Assembly: GCA_029937545.1 (NCBI GenBank)
Contig: JAPYPR010000001.1
Span: 7,876 to 71,875, forward strand
Reading direction: 5' to 3'
Length of the DNA stretch: 64,000 nt
Source: Erythrobacter sp.
GTDB taxonomy: Bacteria > Pseudomonadota > Alphaproteobacteria > Sphingomonadales > Sphingomonadaceae
The stretch's first letter is position 1. Each line of letters opens with the position of its first letter. Position numbers and translations under genes: made by a program. The notes beneath the pieces were generated by a model, which saw only the letters and a program-made list of their open reading frames with translations, ran no database searches and was not told the DNA's origin. This document shows, piece after piece, positions 49,906-59,663 of the stretch.

Positions 49906-50298
49906 ATGATCGGTTACGTTACGCTGGGAAGCCAGGACCTCGAACGCTCGGCCAAATTCTACGACCCGATCGCCGCCGAAATGGGCGTCGGGCGAATGAT
50001 GGAATTCCCGACCTTCATTGCGTGGGGCGATGCGAATGGCGCGCCCGGCATTGCGGCGACCAAGCCATACGACGGCAATGCGCCGAGCGTCGGCAACGGC
50101 GTGATGGTGGCGCTGGAATGCAAGGACCGTGACCAGGTGAAGCGCCTCCACGAACTCGCGCTGGCCAATGGCGGCACCGACGAGGGCGAACCCGGCCCGC
50201 GCGGAGAGCCGGACGAGAACGGCATGGTCTTCTACGCCGCCTATTTCCGCGATCCGGACGGTAACAAGCTCAACGCCTTCCTGATGGACCAAGCTTGA
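49906..50298 (+). CDS. VOC (glyoxalase/bleomycin-resistance) family protein
   Basis: A 130-residue vicinal-oxygen-chelate fold protein. It has the two beta-alpha-beta-beta-beta modules with YVTLGSQDLERSAKFYDPI at the start and YAAYFRDPDGNKLNAF at the end, where metal-binding residues normally sit. It may be a glyoxalase, dioxygenase or resistance protein; the substrate is unknown. An AGAGGAGAA ribosome site precedes the ATG. A GTTC-N7-GTTC box lies just upstream. A cupin gene follows 13 bases later in the same direction. Confidence 0.85.
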   Translation: MIGYVTLGSQDLERSAKFYDPIAAEMGVGRMMEFPTFIAWGDANGAPGIAATKPYDGNAPSVGNGVMVALECKDRDQVKRLHELALANGGTDEGEPGPRGEPDENGMVFYAAYFRDPDGNKLNAFLMDQA

Positions 50299-50311
50299 GG
50301 GGGAGGGCCGA

Positions 50312-50716
50312 ATGAGCAAGGAGGCGCGCCGACTGGCCGAGAGCTTCGTGCATCTCGGCCTCGGCGCGACTGCCGTACCGCAGCCGCCCCTCGAGGGCGG
50401 GATGGAGTGGTACGAAGGCTACGGCCAGCGCCACGGCGCGGACGGGCGCGAAGGGCGGCTGGTCAGCCAGTATACATTCACCGAAGACTGGGACAGCTGG
50501 GAGCTGCACCCCGTCGGCGACGAAGTGGTGATCTGCACTGCGGGGCGGATCGTGCTGACGCAGGAATTTCCCGACGGGCGACAGGAACAGGTCACGCTGG
50601 AGGCGGGAGAATATGCGATCAACGCACCCGGCGTCTGGCACACTGCCGACCTCGAGGGGAGCGCCACGGCGATCTTCATCGCCGCCGGCGAAGGCACGCA
50701 GCACCGCCCGCGCTGA
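50312..50716 (+). CDS. Cupin-domain protein
   Basis: A 134-residue single cupin. The two motifs are WELHPVGDEVVICTAGRIVLTQ (G-x5-H region less conserved) and LEAGEYAINAPGVWHTADLEG, giving a barrel with likely His ligand in WHTA. The metal set is incomplete compared with classical cupins, so catalysis is uncertain. It follows the VOC gene by 13 bases and is probably co-transcribed with it, possibly under the same LexA-type box. Confidence 0.82.
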   Translation: MSKEARRLAESFVHLGLGATAVPQPPLEGGMEWYEGYGQRHGADGREGRLVSQYTFTEDWDSWELHPVGDEVVICTAGRIVLTQEFPDGRQEQVTLEAGEYAINAPGVWHTADLEGSATAIFIAAGEGTQHRPR

Positions 50717-50762
50717 GCGCCGTCGACGCAGCGCTTTCGCGCGGATTAACGACATCGACCGC

Positions 50763-50782
50763 CCGATACAATCCGATACAAT
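50763..50782. repeat. 10-bp tandem repeat upstream of the EF-hand gene
   Basis: CCGATACAAT occurs twice in exact head-to-tail order (50763-50772 and 50773-50782), about 135 bases before the EF-hand start. Tandem copies at about one helical turn are the usual format of OmpR-family regulator sites, and such a regulator is encoded two genes downstream. Confidence 0.5.
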
Positions 50783-50916
50783 TCCCCCGCGATCCGGGAT
50801 ATTGCTGCGACATGGTGGGCCTAGAAAGGGCACACGAGCTGCGGCGGACGAACCGGTCTCCCTCCCCCTCCCCCGCCGTCGCAGCTCTCCGATTTGAATC
50901 CTTACGGAGATTTGCA

Positions 50917-51606
50917 ATGCGCAAGACCATCCTTTCCCTTTCCGCCGCCGCGCTCGCCCTGACCGGCGGCGTTGCCTACGCCCACAACCACGGCGAACGT
51001 GCCCATGCGAATGGCGACGGCGTCATCACCCTCGCCGAAATGCAGGCCAGATCGGCAGAGCGCTTCGCCCGCATGGACGCCAATTCCGACGGCGTGCTGA
51101 ACGCCGCCGACCGCCAGGCCAGGATGGCCGAACGGTTCGCCCGCATCGACGCCGACAATGACGGCGAAGTCACGCAGGCCGAAATGCAGGCTGCCCACGA
51201 GGCTCGCCGCGCCAAGCGGGCCGAACGTATGGCCGAGCGCGGAATCGAGCGCAGCGAGCGTACGAACCGCCGTGGCGGCAATCGGGCCGAACGCATGGCG
51301 GAACGCTTCGCGGCGGCCGATACCGACCATTCGGGCGGTCTCACCATGGCCGAAATGCAGGCGATGCATGAGGCTCGCGGCGAACGCGGCCATCGCGGCA
51401 AGCGCGGGATGAACCGCATGGCGCAGGTGGACACCAATGGCGATCAGGCCATTAGCAAGGCCGAATTCGACGCGCAGGTCGCCGCGCGCTTCGCCAGGCT
51501 CGATGCCGACGGCAACGGCCAGGTGACGGCCGAGGAACGCGAAGCCGCCAAGGCCGACCGCCGTGCTCAGCGGCAGGAACGCCGCGCCGCGCGCCAGGCC
51601 CAGTAA
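50917..51606 (+). CDS. Secreted EF-hand (calmodulin-like) protein
   Basis: A 229-residue exported protein (signal peptide residues 1-22, ending AYA-HNHG). It contains five complete 12-residue EF loops at 54-65 (DANSDGVLNAAD), 78-89, 135-146, 172-183 and 196-207 (DADGNGQVTAEE), with a sixth degenerate loop at 30-41. The linkers are strongly Arg/Ala/Glu-rich. It should bind calcium in the periplasm. It sits 63 bases upstream of an OmpR-type regulator and its kinase, in the same direction, which suggests a calcium or envelope sensing cluster; this link is inferred. Confidence 0.88.
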   Translation: MRKTILSLSAAALALTGGVAYAHNHGERAHANGDGVITLAEMQARSAERFARMDANSDGVLNAADRQARMAERFARIDADNDGEVTQAEMQAAHEARRAKRAERMAERGIERSERTNRRGGNRAERMAERFAAADTDHSGGLTMAEMQAMHEARGERGHRGKRGMNRMAQVDTNGDQAISKAEFDAQVAARFARLDADGNGQVTAEEREAAKADRRAQRQERRAARQAQ

Positions 51607-51669
51607 GCGCCTCACAGTAAGCGCTTGATCGCTTGCCGACTTACCCGGTAGGCGCGGCGAGGACACATA

Positions 51670-52404
51670 ATGACCGACACCGCGCCCACCACCCTCCTGC
51701 TCGTCGACGACGAGCCGGGACTGCGGGAACCCCTGGCGGAATATCTCTCCGACCAGGGGTTTTCCGTGCTCGAGGCGGAAAGCGCCGCCGCTGCCCGCAG
51801 CACGCTTGGCGAGACGACGCCCGATCTCGTCCTGCTCGACATCATGATGCCGGGCGAGGACGGCTTGTCGCTCTGTCGGCATCTCGTCGAAACGCGCGAC
51901 CTGCCGGTCATCCTGCTGACCGCGCGCGGCGAGGCGACCGACCGGATCGTCGGCCTCGAAATCGGCGCGGATGACTATATCACCAAGCCTTTCGAGCCGC
52001 GCGAATTGGTCGCCCGCATCCGCTCGGTCCTGCGCCGGACCGAGCGTGCGCCGATCGTGCAGGACGAGGAGCTCGTCTATCGCTTCGATGGCTGGACGCT
52101 CGACCCGCTCAAACGCAAGCTGGTCGGTCCCGACGGCGCCACCGTGCCCATCTCGACCGCCGAATTCCGCATGCTGCGCGCCTTTTGCGATCATCCCCGC
52201 CAGGTGCTCGACCGCGACCGGCTGCTCGACATGGTGCAGGGCCGCGAAGCGCAATTGTTCGACCGCGCGGTCGACAACCAGATCAGCCGCCTGCGCCGCA
52301 AGATCGAGGCCGACAGTCGCAACCCGCAGCTGATCCAGACCGTCCGCGGGGGCGGCTATCGCCTGTCTGCCGACGTGACCCGCACGGGCCGCGAAGGCCG
52401 GTGA
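51670..52404 (+). CDS. OmpR-family response regulator
   Basis: A 244-residue regulator: receiver domain with phosphoacceptor D57 in PDLVLLDIMMPGEDG, Thr in LLTARGE and Lys106 in YITKPFEPREL, then an OmpR/PhoB winged-helix DNA-binding domain (STAEFRMLRAFCDHPRQVLDRDRLLDMVQGREAQLFDRAVDNQISRLRRKIE, ending QTVRGGGYRL). Its stop overlaps the kinase start (GTGA). A tandem repeat fitting this class of regulator lies upstream of the EF-hand gene. The regulon is unknown. Confidence 0.94.
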   Translation: MTDTAPTTLLLVDDEPGLREPLAEYLSDQGFSVLEAESAAAARSTLGETTPDLVLLDIMMPGEDGLSLCRHLVETRDLPVILLTARGEATDRIVGLEIGADDYITKPFEPRELVARIRSVLRRTERAPIVQDEELVYRFDGWTLDPLKRKLVGPDGATVPISTAEFRMLRAFCDHPRQVLDRDRLLDMVQGREAQLFDRAVDNQISRLRRKIEADSRNPQLIQTVRGGGYRLSADVTRTGREGR

Positions 52405-53807
52405 CGAGGCTCCTGCCCCGCAGCCTGTTCGGCCAGGTGATGCTGGCCATGGCGGTCGCCTTGCTAGTCGCGCAGGCGATCTCGACCACCCTGCTCTATC
52501 GCGCCGCCGAACAGCGCCGCGAGCTGGCGCTGGCCAATGCCGCCGCCTTCCAGCTGGTTACCGGACAGGCCAGGGCAGAAGGACGTCGCGATGGGGTTCG
52601 CCCGCGTTTCGGCCGGGACGAACGGCGAGAGTTGCGCGGCCCCCGCCGGCCACGCCGCCTACGCTATTCGGAAAGCGAAACCAGCCCGCTAAGCGCAGCG
52701 GATATCCGCCTATCCGACCGCGAAGCTGCGCTGCGGGAGGTGCTCGAAGCGCAGGGAATCGCTATCGAGCAACTCGTCGTCGCCCGCCGCGCGACACAGG
52801 CCGATCCATTGATCGCCGCCGCGCGCGAGCGCTTTCCCCGCCTGGCTGCACGCCTGCGCGATGCACCGGAGGAAATGCTCGTCGTCGGCCTGCACCAGAA
52901 AGGCAGCGACACCTGGCAGGTCGCGCGCCGGCCGATCCCGCCGCGCGACCGCTCGATCGTGCGCACGCTCGTTTTCCAGACGGTGGTCCTGTTCATCGTG
53001 CTATTCGGCCTGCTGTGGTTCGTGTTGCGGCGGATCACGCGGCCGCTCGCCACGCTGGCAGAAAGCACCCGGCGCTTCAGCGGCATCGGCCATCCGGAAA
53101 CGCCGGTCCAGCCGACCGGGCCGGACGACGTGCGCGACCTGATCGAAGCGCATAACGCCATGCAGGCGCGGATCGGTGCCATGCTGGACGAGAAGGACGT
53201 GATGCTCGGCGCCATTGGGCACGATCTCAAGACACCCCTCGCCGCGCTGCGCGTGCGGGTCGAGGGCGTCGAGGACGACACTGCCCGCGCCCGCATGGTG
53301 GGCAGCATCGAAGACATCACCCGTACGCTCGACGAAATCCTGCTGCTGGCCCGCCTCGGCCGCACGGATCGGCCTGCGGAACGCACCGATCTCTACGCGC
53401 TGCTGGTGTCGGTGGTGGAAGAGTTCGAAGACATGGGCGAGCCAGTCGTGCTGCTCGAGGGCGAGCGGGTGGCGGCACCGGTTCACCTCACCTGGGCGAA
53501 GCGCGCGGTGCGCAATCTCATCTCCAACGCGCTGCGCTACGGCGGATCGGCGGAAATCGCGCTAGCCCGCGATGGCGGCGAGGCGGTTATTGCCGTCGAG
53601 GACAGCGGCCCCGGCATCCCGGAAGGCCGTATCGCGGAAATGCTCGAACCCTTTACCCGCGGCGAAGCGAGCCGCAACCGCGCGACCGGCGGTGCAGGCC
53701 TCGGCCTCACCATCGCCCGCGCGATTGCCGAGCAGCATCGTGGCAGGCTGGTGCTGGCGAACCGAGAGCAGGGCGGATTACGCGCTGAATTCCGCGTTCC
53801 CATCTAG
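52401..53807 (+). CDS. Membrane sensor histidine kinase
   Basis: A 468-residue HisKA-type kinase. The first transmembrane helix is at about residues 10-32, followed by a periplasmic sensor stretch of roughly 165 residues that is very Arg/Glu-rich, then a second helix (VFQTVVLFIVLFGLLWFVLRR), a HAMP domain and the H-box GHDLKTPLAAL with H274. N-box NLISNALRYGG and G-boxes AVEDSGPGIP and GGAGLGLTIA are present. Start is a GTG overlapping the regulator stop. The basic/acidic periplasmic domain together with the adjacent EF-hand protein suggests cation or envelope sensing; no ligand is proven. Confidence 0.92.
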   Translation: MTRLLPRSLFGQVMLAMAVALLVAQAISTTLLYRAAEQRRELALANAAAFQLVTGQARAEGRRDGVRPRFGRDERRELRGPRRPRRLRYSESETSPLSAADIRLSDREAALREVLEAQGIAIEQLVVARRATQADPLIAAARERFPRLAARLRDAPEEMLVVGLHQKGSDTWQVARRPIPPRDRSIVRTLVFQTVVLFIVLFGLLWFVLRRITRPLATLAESTRRFSGIGHPETPVQPTGPDDVRDLIEAHNAMQARIGAMLDEKDVMLGAIGHDLKTPLAALRVRVEGVEDDTARARMVGSIEDITRTLDEILLLARLGRTDRPAERTDLYALLVSVVEEFEDMGEPVVLLEGERVAAPVHLTWAKRAVRNLISNALRYGGSAEIALARDGGEAVIAVEDSGPGIPEGRIAEMLEPFTRGEASRNRATGGAGLGLTIARAIAEQHRGRLVLANREQGGLRAEFRVPI

Positions 53808-53837
53808 ACGGTGGGTACGGGCCGCGAACCGAGGTTA

Positions 53838-55364
53838 CTACCGCATCAGCCCGCCGACGATATTGCGCACGAAAGCGTTGAGGCCGGTACGCACCGGATC
53901 GGCCCTCGATTTCTTGCCCAGCACCGTCGCCACCGCGACCGAGGTGAGCGATCCCGCCGCGGCCCGCGCCGCCGCCTTGCCGGCTTTTGACCACATCGAC
54001 GGGGTTTTGCGCTCCTGCTTGGCGACCTCTTCGCGGCCCTTGTTCTCGACTTGCTTCGCCGTTTCTGCAGCGTCGGCAGTCTTCGCGGCGAGCACTTCTT
54101 CCGCGCTCTCGCGATCGACGGCCTCGTCGTATTTCCCGTCGAGATCGCTCACCGAATTGATGATCTTGCGCTCTTTCTCGGTGACCGGGCCAAGGCGCGA
54201 ATGGGGCGGCTTGATCAGCGTGCGCTGGACGACCGAAGGTGCGCCATCCTCGTCCAGCGTCGATACCAGCGCCTCGCCCACCTTCAGCTCGGTAATCGCC
54301 TGCTCGACATCGAGCTCGGGATTGATCCGGAACGTCTCCGCCGCCGCCTTGATCGCGCGCTGATCGCGCGGCGTGAAGGCGCGCAGCGCATGCTGGATGC
54401 GATTGCCCAACTGGCCGGCGATCTTCTCAGGGATGTCGATCGGGTTCTGCGTTACGAAATAGACACCCACGCCCTTGGAGCGGATGAGGCGGACGACCTG
54501 CTCCACCTTGTCCTCCAGCGCTTCGGGCGCGTCGTCGAACAGCATGTGCGCCTCGTCGAAGAAGAAGACCAGCTTCGGCTTTTCGGGATCGCCCACCTCG
54601 GGCAGCGTCTCGAACAGTTCGGCGAGCAGCCACAGCAGGAAGGTCGCATAAAGCTTCGGGCTGCGCATCAGCTTGTCGGCGGCTAGGATGTTGATCATCC
54701 CGCGGCCCTGCTCGTCAAGGGCAAGGAAATCGTCGATCTCCAGCGCCGGTTCGCCGAAGAACATGTCCGCGCCCTGGCTCTCGAAGCTCAGCAGTTGGCG
54801 CTGGATCGCGCCGACACTGGCCTTGGAGACGTTTCCGTATGTGCCCGACAGATCCTTCGCATTCTCGTAAGCGAAGCTCAGCATGGCCTGCAGGTCGCCC
54901 AGATCGAGCAGCAGGAGGTTGTTCTCGTCCGCATAGCGGAACACGATGTTGAGTACGCCTTCCTGCGTATCGTTGAGATCGAGCAGGCGGGCGAGCAGAA
55001 GCGGGCCCATCTCCGAAATCGTCGTCCGGATCGGGAAGCCTTTCTCGCCATACAAGTCCCAGAACACCGCAGCATTGTCGGCATAGGCATAATCCTCCAT
55101 GCCGAGCTCTTTCGCGCGCCCTTCCAGCTTGTCGGCATGCTTGAATTGCGGCGAGCCAGCCGTGGCGATGCCCGACAGATCGCCCTTCACATCGGCCACG
55201 AACACTGGGACGCCATTGGCGGAAAAACTCTCGGCCAGGCCCTGCAGCGTCACCGTCTTGCCGGTGCCGGTCGCCCCGGCGATCAGACCGTGGCGGTTGG
55301 CTTGCGTGAGCCGCAGATGCTGGTTCTCGCGATTGCCGCCCAGTCCGAGGAAAATGTCACCCAT
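53838..55364 (-). CDS. DUF853/HerA-like ATPase
   Basis: A 508-residue P-loop ATPase of the HerA/FtsK superfamily, DUF853 (YjgR) branch. Walker A is GATGTGKT (residues ~30-37), Walker B is [11 protein letters not shown], with a downstream arginine segment in [38 protein letters not shown]. The C-terminal ~100 residues are Ala/Lys/Glu-rich with a likely coiled coil ([33 protein letters not shown]) and a small hydrophobic end. It is probably a DNA- or membrane-associated pump of unknown role. I start at ATG 55364 ([19 protein letters not shown]), typical of the family. Confidence 0.88.
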   Translation of the reverse strand: MGDIFLGLGGNRENQHLRLTQANRHGLIAGATGTGKTVTLQGLAESFSANGVPVFVADVKGDLSGIATAGSPQFKHADKLEGRAKELGMEDYAYADNAAVFWDLYGEKGFPIRTTISEMGPLLLARLLDLNDTQEGVLNIVFRYADENNLLLLDLGDLQAMLSFAYENAKDLSGTYGNVSKASVGAIQRQLLSFESQGADMFFGEPALEIDDFLALDEQGRGMINILAADKLMRSPKLYATFLLWLLAELFETLPEVGDPEKPKLVFFFDEAHMLFDDAPEALEDKVEQVVRLIRSKGVGVYFVTQNPIDIPEKIAGQLGNRIQHALRAFTPRDQRAIKAAAETFRINPELDVEQAITELKVGEALVSTLDEDGAPSVVQRTLIKPPHSRLGPVTEKERKIINSVSDLDGKYDEAVDRESAEEVLAAKTADAAETAKQVENKGREEVAKQERKTPSMWSKAGKAAARAAAGSLTSVAVATVLGKKSRADPVRTGLNAFVRNIVGGLMR

Positions 55365-55473
55365 GAAACGCCCGCTCCCGAAACCTGATCGGGCTGCGGT
55401 GTGGCGCAGGGCGCAGCGCGAGGTCAAGCTATCCCTCGACAGCGCGGCGCCAACGCGTAAAGGCTGTCCCACG

Positions 55474-57285
55474 ATGACCGACCGGCATCCCTTCATCCTG
55501 CTCGACGATGCGCGCGCCAGCGGAGCGGCCGATGCCCTGCTGTTCCAGAACCCGCGCGACGTCTTCGTGGCGCGGCGGCCGGACGAGGTGGAAGAGGTGC
55601 TGGCGCAGGCCGATACCGCGCGGGGCGATGGCGGCGAACTAGCAGGCTACATCGCCTATGAGGCAGGGCTGGCGCTGGAACCGAAACTGGCGAAACTGGC
55701 CGAAGCGCGCAGTGGTGGGGCCGGACCGATGGTGTGGCTCGGCCTGTTCGATGCGCCGACCCGCATTCCCGCCGCCGACGTTCCGGCGTGGCTGGCCAGC
55801 CAGGCGAAGGGCAGCGGCAGTGTCGGTCCGCTCGAGCCGCAGCTCTCGCCCGGCGGCTATGCGAAAGATTTCGAGACGCTGCAGCAGGCGATTCGCGCAG
55901 GCGATATCTACCAGGCGAACCTCACCTTCCCGCTCGCGGGCAACTTCACCGGCGACCCGCTGGGCCTCTATGCAGCGCTACGTCCGGCGGCGCAGGCGGG
56001 CTATGGCGGCGTGGTGTTCGACGGCTCGCACTGGCTGCTCAGCCTCAGCCCGGAGCTGTTCGTGTCCTTGAAGGGGCGCGAGGCGAAGGCGAAGCCGATG
56101 AAGGGCACGCGCCCGCGCATGGCCGATGCTCAGGCCGACCGCGCGATGGTCGAGCAGCTCGCCACTTCGGTCAAGGACAAGGCCGAGAACCTGATGATCG
56201 TCGATCTGATGCGCAACGATCTCAGCCGCGTGGCCGAGTCGGGCAGCGTCCGGGTGGACGAGCCGTTCGCCATCGAAAGCTACCCCACGGTCCACCAGCT
56301 GGTCAGCGTGGTTCGCGCGCAGCTAAAGGACAGCGAAGGCGCAGTCGATCTCGTGCGCGGGCTGTTTCCCTGCGGCTCGATCACCGGCGCGCCGAAGATC
56401 CGCGCGATGGAGCTGATCGACGAGGTGGAGGTCGCGCCGCGCGGCCCCTATTGTGGGGCCATCGGGCGTATCGGTGCAGATGGCGATGCCGCCTTCAACG
56501 TCGCGATCCGCACCCTTCGCCTGACCGAAATCGAGAACGGGCGCGGCAAGGCCGTGCTCGGCGTGGGCGGCGCGATCGTCGCCGATAGCGAGCCGCGCAC
56601 CGAATGGCGCGAGGCGCTGCTGAAGGGTGCTTTCGCGCGCTCCAGCTCGCCCGACCACCGCGCCGCGCAGTTCGACCTCATCGAAACCATGCGTTTCACG
56701 CCCGACAACGGCATTCCCATGCTGGAAGCGCATCTCGAACGGATGAAAGCCAGCGCAGCAGAACTGGGCTTCGCCTTCGACCGGCACGAGGCACGTAACC
56801 AGTTGCACGCCCTATGCTTCGTAATCGAAAAGCCTAGTCGCGTACGCCTGCTCGCCTCGCGCAGCGGGGCGATTGCGCTGGAAGCGCTCGACATGCCGCA
56901 GGCGTGGGCCGATCCCGCGACGGCCATCGTCATGCCGCTACCGGTCGATCCGGGCGACTGGCGCCTGCGCCACAAGACCAGCGACCGGTCTTTCTATGAC
57001 GAGGCGCGCAACGTCGCCTGGCAGCGCGGTGCGCAGGAGGCGCTGTTCGTGCGGGAGGACGGCCTGCTGACCGAGGGCAGCATCACCAACATCTTCGTGC
57101 GCGGGGAGGACGGCGTGTGGCTGACCCCGCCAGCCTCGCTCGGGCTGCTGCCCGGCGTGCTGCGCCAGTCGCTGATCGCCAGCGGCGAGGCGCGTGAGGC
57201 GGAATTGCGCATCGAGGATCTCGAAAACGGATTCCATCTCGGCAACGGCCTGCGCCTGATGCTGGCGGCAAGGCTCAAGACATGA
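55474..57285 (+). CDS. pabB: Fused aminodeoxychorismate synthase component I/lyase
   Basis: A 603-residue bifunctional enzyme of folate synthesis. The N-terminal ~370 residues are PabB (conversion of chorismate to aminodeoxychorismate): [12 protein letters not shown], the KPMKGTRPR segment, RNDLSRV, and the [17 protein letters not shown] chorismate-binding block. Residues ~390-603 are a PabC-like aminodeoxychorismate lyase with the PLP Lys in [14 protein letters not shown] and EGSITNIFV. Such fusions are common in alphaproteobacteria. The glutaminase PabA is not in the window. The stop overlaps the RluA gene as ATGA. Confidence 0.94.
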   Translation: MTDRHPFILLDDARASGAADALLFQNPRDVFVARRPDEVEEVLAQADTARGDGGELAGYIAYEAGLALEPKLAKLAEARSGGAGPMVWLGLFDAPTRIPAADVPAWLASQAKGSGSVGPLEPQLSPGGYAKDFETLQQAIRAGDIYQANLTFPLAGNFTGDPLGLYAALRPAAQAGYGGVVFDGSHWLLSLSPELFVSLKGREAKAKPMKGTRPRMADAQADRAMVEQLATSVKDKAENLMIVDLMRNDLSRVAESGSVRVDEPFAIESYPTVHQLVSVVRAQLKDSEGAVDLVRGLFPCGSITGAPKIRAMELIDEVEVAPRGPYCGAIGRIGADGDAAFNVAIRTLRLTEIENGRGKAVLGVGGAIVADSEPRTEWREALLKGAFARSSSPDHRAAQFDLIETMRFTPDNGIPMLEAHLERMKASAAELGFAFDRHEARNQLHALCFVIEKPSRVRLLASRSGAIALEALDMPQAWADPATAIVMPLPVDPGDWRLRHKTSDRSFYDEARNVAWQRGAQEALFVREDGLLTEGSITNIFVRGEDGVWLTPPASLGLLPGVLRQSLIASGEAREAELRIEDLENGFHLGNGLRLMLAARLKT

Positions 57286-57938
57286 CCGACATTCCGATCC
57301 TCTTCGAAGACGGAGAGGCGCTGGTGATCGACAAACCCGGCGGCCTGCCGATCGAACGGCCGCGCAAGGGCGGCATCAGCCTCGAAGATCATTACGAGCA
57401 GCTGAAACTCGGCTTCCAGCGTCCGCCCATGCCGGTTCATCGACTCGACACCGACACGAGCGGCTGCCTGCTGCTGGCGCGCAACCCCAAGGCGCTGAAA
57501 CGCTTCGCCAGAGCGTTCGAGGAGCGGCTGGTGGAGAAGCGCTATCTCGGCATTCTCGACGGAGTACCGGAGGAGACCGAAGGCACAATCGAGCTGTCGC
57601 TCGCGAAGATCAGCAGCGCCGAGAAAGGCTGGCGGATGATCGCTGCAAAGAAGGGCAAACGGTCCGTCACCCATTGGCGCACGCTCGATGTCAGGGACGA
57701 CCGCACCTTGGTCGAATTCCGCCCCGAGACCGGTCGCACCCACCAGATCCGCGTCCATGCGCTGACCGGCCTCGGCATCCCCCTGCTCGGCGATCCGGTC
57801 TATGGCAGCGGAAAGGGCGCACGGCGGACCATGCTGCATGCCGCCGCGCTCACCGTCCCGCGCGAGGTCAAGCCGCCGGTCGATGCCAGCGCACCCTTCC
57901 CACGCGATTTCACCGCGCTCGGCTATTCCGATGGGTAA
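57282..57938 (+). CDS. RluA-family pseudouridine synthase
   Basis: A 218-residue pseudouridine synthase with catalytic Asp in HRLDTDTSGCLLLARN (residues ~53-68). The N-terminal motif VIDKPGGLPIE and the C-terminal ETGRTHQIRVHALTGLGIPLLGDPVYG are the RluA signatures. There is no S4 domain, placing it in the short RluA/RluD-like group that modifies 23S rRNA or tRNA; target site is not known. The ATG overlaps the pabB stop, and its own stop overlaps the arfB start by 8 bases. Confidence 0.92.
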   Translation: MTDIPILFEDGEALVIDKPGGLPIERPRKGGISLEDHYEQLKLGFQRPPMPVHRLDTDTSGCLLLARNPKALKRFARAFEERLVEKRYLGILDGVPEETEGTIELSLAKISSAEKGWRMIAAKKGKRSVTHWRTLDVRDDRTLVEFRPETGRTHQIRVHALTGLGIPLLGDPVYGSGKGARRTMLHAAALTVPREVKPPVDASAPFPRDFTALGYSDG

Positions 57939-58335
57939 GATCGCCGACCGGGCGCTGGAGATTGCGGAGGAGAAGTTCATCGCCTCCTCCGGCCCGGGCG
58001 GGCAGAACGTCAACAAGGTCGCGACATCGGTGCAGCTGCGCGTCGACGTGTTCCAGATCGGGATGCCGCCGGAAGCCTTCGAGCGGCTGAAGGATATCGC
58101 CGGCAGCAAGCTAACCAAAGGCGGCGAGATCGTGCTGACCGCCAATGAATATCGCACACAGGAGCAGAACCGCGAAGCCGCGCGCGACCGCCTCGTCGCG
58201 CTGCTGAACGAGGCGCTGACCCCGCCGAAGAAGCGCAAGAAGAGTCGCGTGAACCGTGTCGGCAAGGTGAAGCGGCTCAAGGCCAAGAAGGCGCGCGGCG
58301 AGGTGAAGGCGAACCGGGGGCCCGTGAAGCTGTAG
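57931..58335 (+). CDS. arfB: Alternative ribosome-rescue factor (peptidyl-tRNA hydrolase)
   Basis: A 134-residue GGQ-domain protein of the ArfB (YaeJ) family. The catalytic GGQ lies at residues 23-25 within SSGPGGQNVNKVATSVQLRVDV. The C-terminal ~40 residues are a highly basic tail (PPKKRKKSRVNRVGKVKRLKAKKARGEVKANRGPVKL), which in ArfB inserts into the mRNA channel of stalled ribosomes. It releases peptides from ribosomes lacking a stop codon. It overlaps rluA by 8 bases and is followed by an intrinsic terminator, ending the pabB-rluA-arfB operon. Confidence 0.93.
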   Translation: MGKIADRALEIAEEKFIASSGPGGQNVNKVATSVQLRVDVFQIGMPPEAFERLKDIAGSKLTKGGEIVLTANEYRTQEQNREAARDRLVALLNEALTPPKKRKKSRVNRVGKVKRLKAKKARGEVKANRGPVKL

Positions 58336-58377
58336 GGACGCTTGACTTTTTCCCGTGAATCACACAAAGGGCGCGCC

Positions 58378-58406
58378 GGACGGCGGTGTTGCCGTCCTTT
58401 TCGTTT
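58378..58406 (+). terminator. Intrinsic terminator after arfB
   Basis: Perfect 7-bp hairpin GGACGGC (58378-58384), 6-base loop, GCCGTCC (58391-58397), followed by TTTTCGTTT. It lies 42 bases after the arfB stop and just before a large palindromic repeat. Confidence 0.8.
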
Positions 58407-58420
58407 CTGTGAAACGATTT

Positions 58421-58499
58421 CGGCACCAGCCCACTCCCCACCCGGCCACCCACTAGGGTATGCTGATGGGTGGCCGGGTGGGGGAGTGGGCCGGAGCCG
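58421..58499. repeat. Large palindromic repeat, copy 1
   Basis: Two arms (58421-58452 and 58467-58499) form a hairpin of about 32 bp with one unpaired base and two mismatches, separated by a 14-base loop. The arms share the core CCCACTCCCCCACCCGGCC with copy 2 at 59773-59855. It lies between the arfB terminator and rpmG. It is not a simple terminator because no T-run follows it. Confidence 0.85.
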
Positions 58500-58578
58500 G
58501 TTCAGCGAAGCGAAAAGAAGACACCGCCCTTATTTTTTCGGCCATCAATCGGCCTCACAGGATCTTTAGGAACACGCC

Positions 58579-58746
58579 ATGGCGAAGCCCGCAACCGTCA
58601 AGATCAAGCTCGTCTCGACTGCCGACACGGGTTTCTATTACGTGACGAAGAAGAACCCCCGGAATCACACCGAAAAGTTCACCTTCCGCAAGTACGATCC
58701 CGTCGCGCGCAAGCACGTCGAGTTCAAGGAAGCGAAGATCAAGTAA
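58579..58746 (+). CDS. rpmG: 50S ribosomal protein L33
   Basis: A 55-residue ribosomal protein L33 ([55 protein letters not shown]). It is of the Cys-free form. The family block [25 protein letters not shown] and the basic tail identify it. It sits between the two palindromic repeats, in front of lolA, and is read on the + strand. An AGGA ribosome site precedes the ATG. Confidence 0.96.
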   Translation: MAKPATVKIKLVSTADTGFYYVTKKNPRNHTEKFTFRKYDPVARKHVEFKEAKIK

Positions 58747-58829
58747 TCTTCCCGACCCGCTTTTTCCTGAATGGGGGGAACTGCGCGGGTTCAGTGATGG
58801 TTCAATGCTCCGATCCTAGAACACGGAGC

Positions 58830-59489
58830 ATGAGCACCTTGTCTTTCAAAACCAAATCGATCCGCGCCGCGCTTGCCCTCGGGGTTGCCGCGGCGCTTCC
58901 TGCGTCCGCCATCCTGGCGCCTGCCCCTGTCGAGGCCGCCGCCGGCGATCTCGACCGCGCGGTGACCGCGTTGCGCGGCATTACGACGATGAAGGCCGAT
59001 TTCACCCAGACCGACCGCAACGGGCAGTCGGTTTCGGGCGTGATGACACTGAAGCGGCCGGGCAAGATCCGCTTCGAATACGCCAAGGGCGTACCGATGC
59101 TGGTCGTGTCCAACGGCAAGTCGATGTATCTCGTCGATTACGAGGTCAACCAGGTCCAGCGCTGGCCGATCAGCAACTCGCCGCTCGGTGCGCTGCTCGA
59201 TCCCAATCGCGACGTGAAGAAGTACGGCAAGCTGATCGATTCGGGCCATCCCGACGTCGTCAGCATCCAGGTACGCGATCCGAAGCGCCCCGAATTCGGC
59301 GTCATCACGCTGATCTTCGCGCGCGATGCGAGCGCCCCGGGCGGACTGCAGCTGACCCATTGGGTCGCGCTCGATTCGCAGAACCATCGCACCACCGTGC
59401 GCTTGCGGAATCAGCGTTACGGCGTGTCGGTTGCCGACAGCGCGTTCACCTTCAAGGATCCTCGCCGGTCGTCCCGTCGCCCGGGATAA
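58830..59489 (+). CDS. lolA: Outer-membrane lipoprotein carrier LolA
   Basis: Periplasmic chaperone that carries lipoproteins from LolCDE to the outer membrane. The 219 residues include a signal peptide (through ~APVEAAA), an ITTMKADFTQTDRNGQSVSGVMTLKRPGKIRFEYA segment and a LIFARDASAPGGLQLTHWVALDSQNHRTTVRLRNQRYG C-terminal half, both typical of LolA. Start could be ATG 58797 or ATG 58830; the ribosome site GGAG lies very close to the latter. It is followed by a strong terminator. It is downstream of rpmG by 83 bases. Confidence 0.92.
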   Translation: MSTLSFKTKSIRAALALGVAAALPASAILAPAPVEAAAGDLDRAVTALRGITTMKADFTQTDRNGQSVSGVMTLKRPGKIRFEYAKGVPMLVVSNGKSMYLVDYEVNQVQRWPISNSPLGALLDPNRDVKKYGKLIDSGHPDVVSIQVRDPKRPEFGVITLIFARDASAPGGLQLTHWVALDSQNHRTTVRLRNQRYGVSVADSAFTFKDPRRSSRRPG

Positions 59490-59663
59490 ACGGCTCGGCC
59501 CCGCGAAGTTGGTAATTTACGACATTTCGCAGCGCATCGTTCATTGAAGGGCAATCGCTGCGGGCCTAATTTCCAATTGCGAGACGACGAGAGGCGGGTT
59601 TCCCCCCTGTTGACCCCCTCATCCTGGTTCGCCTCGTTCCAAGCGTGACGAACGCTAAAAGAG

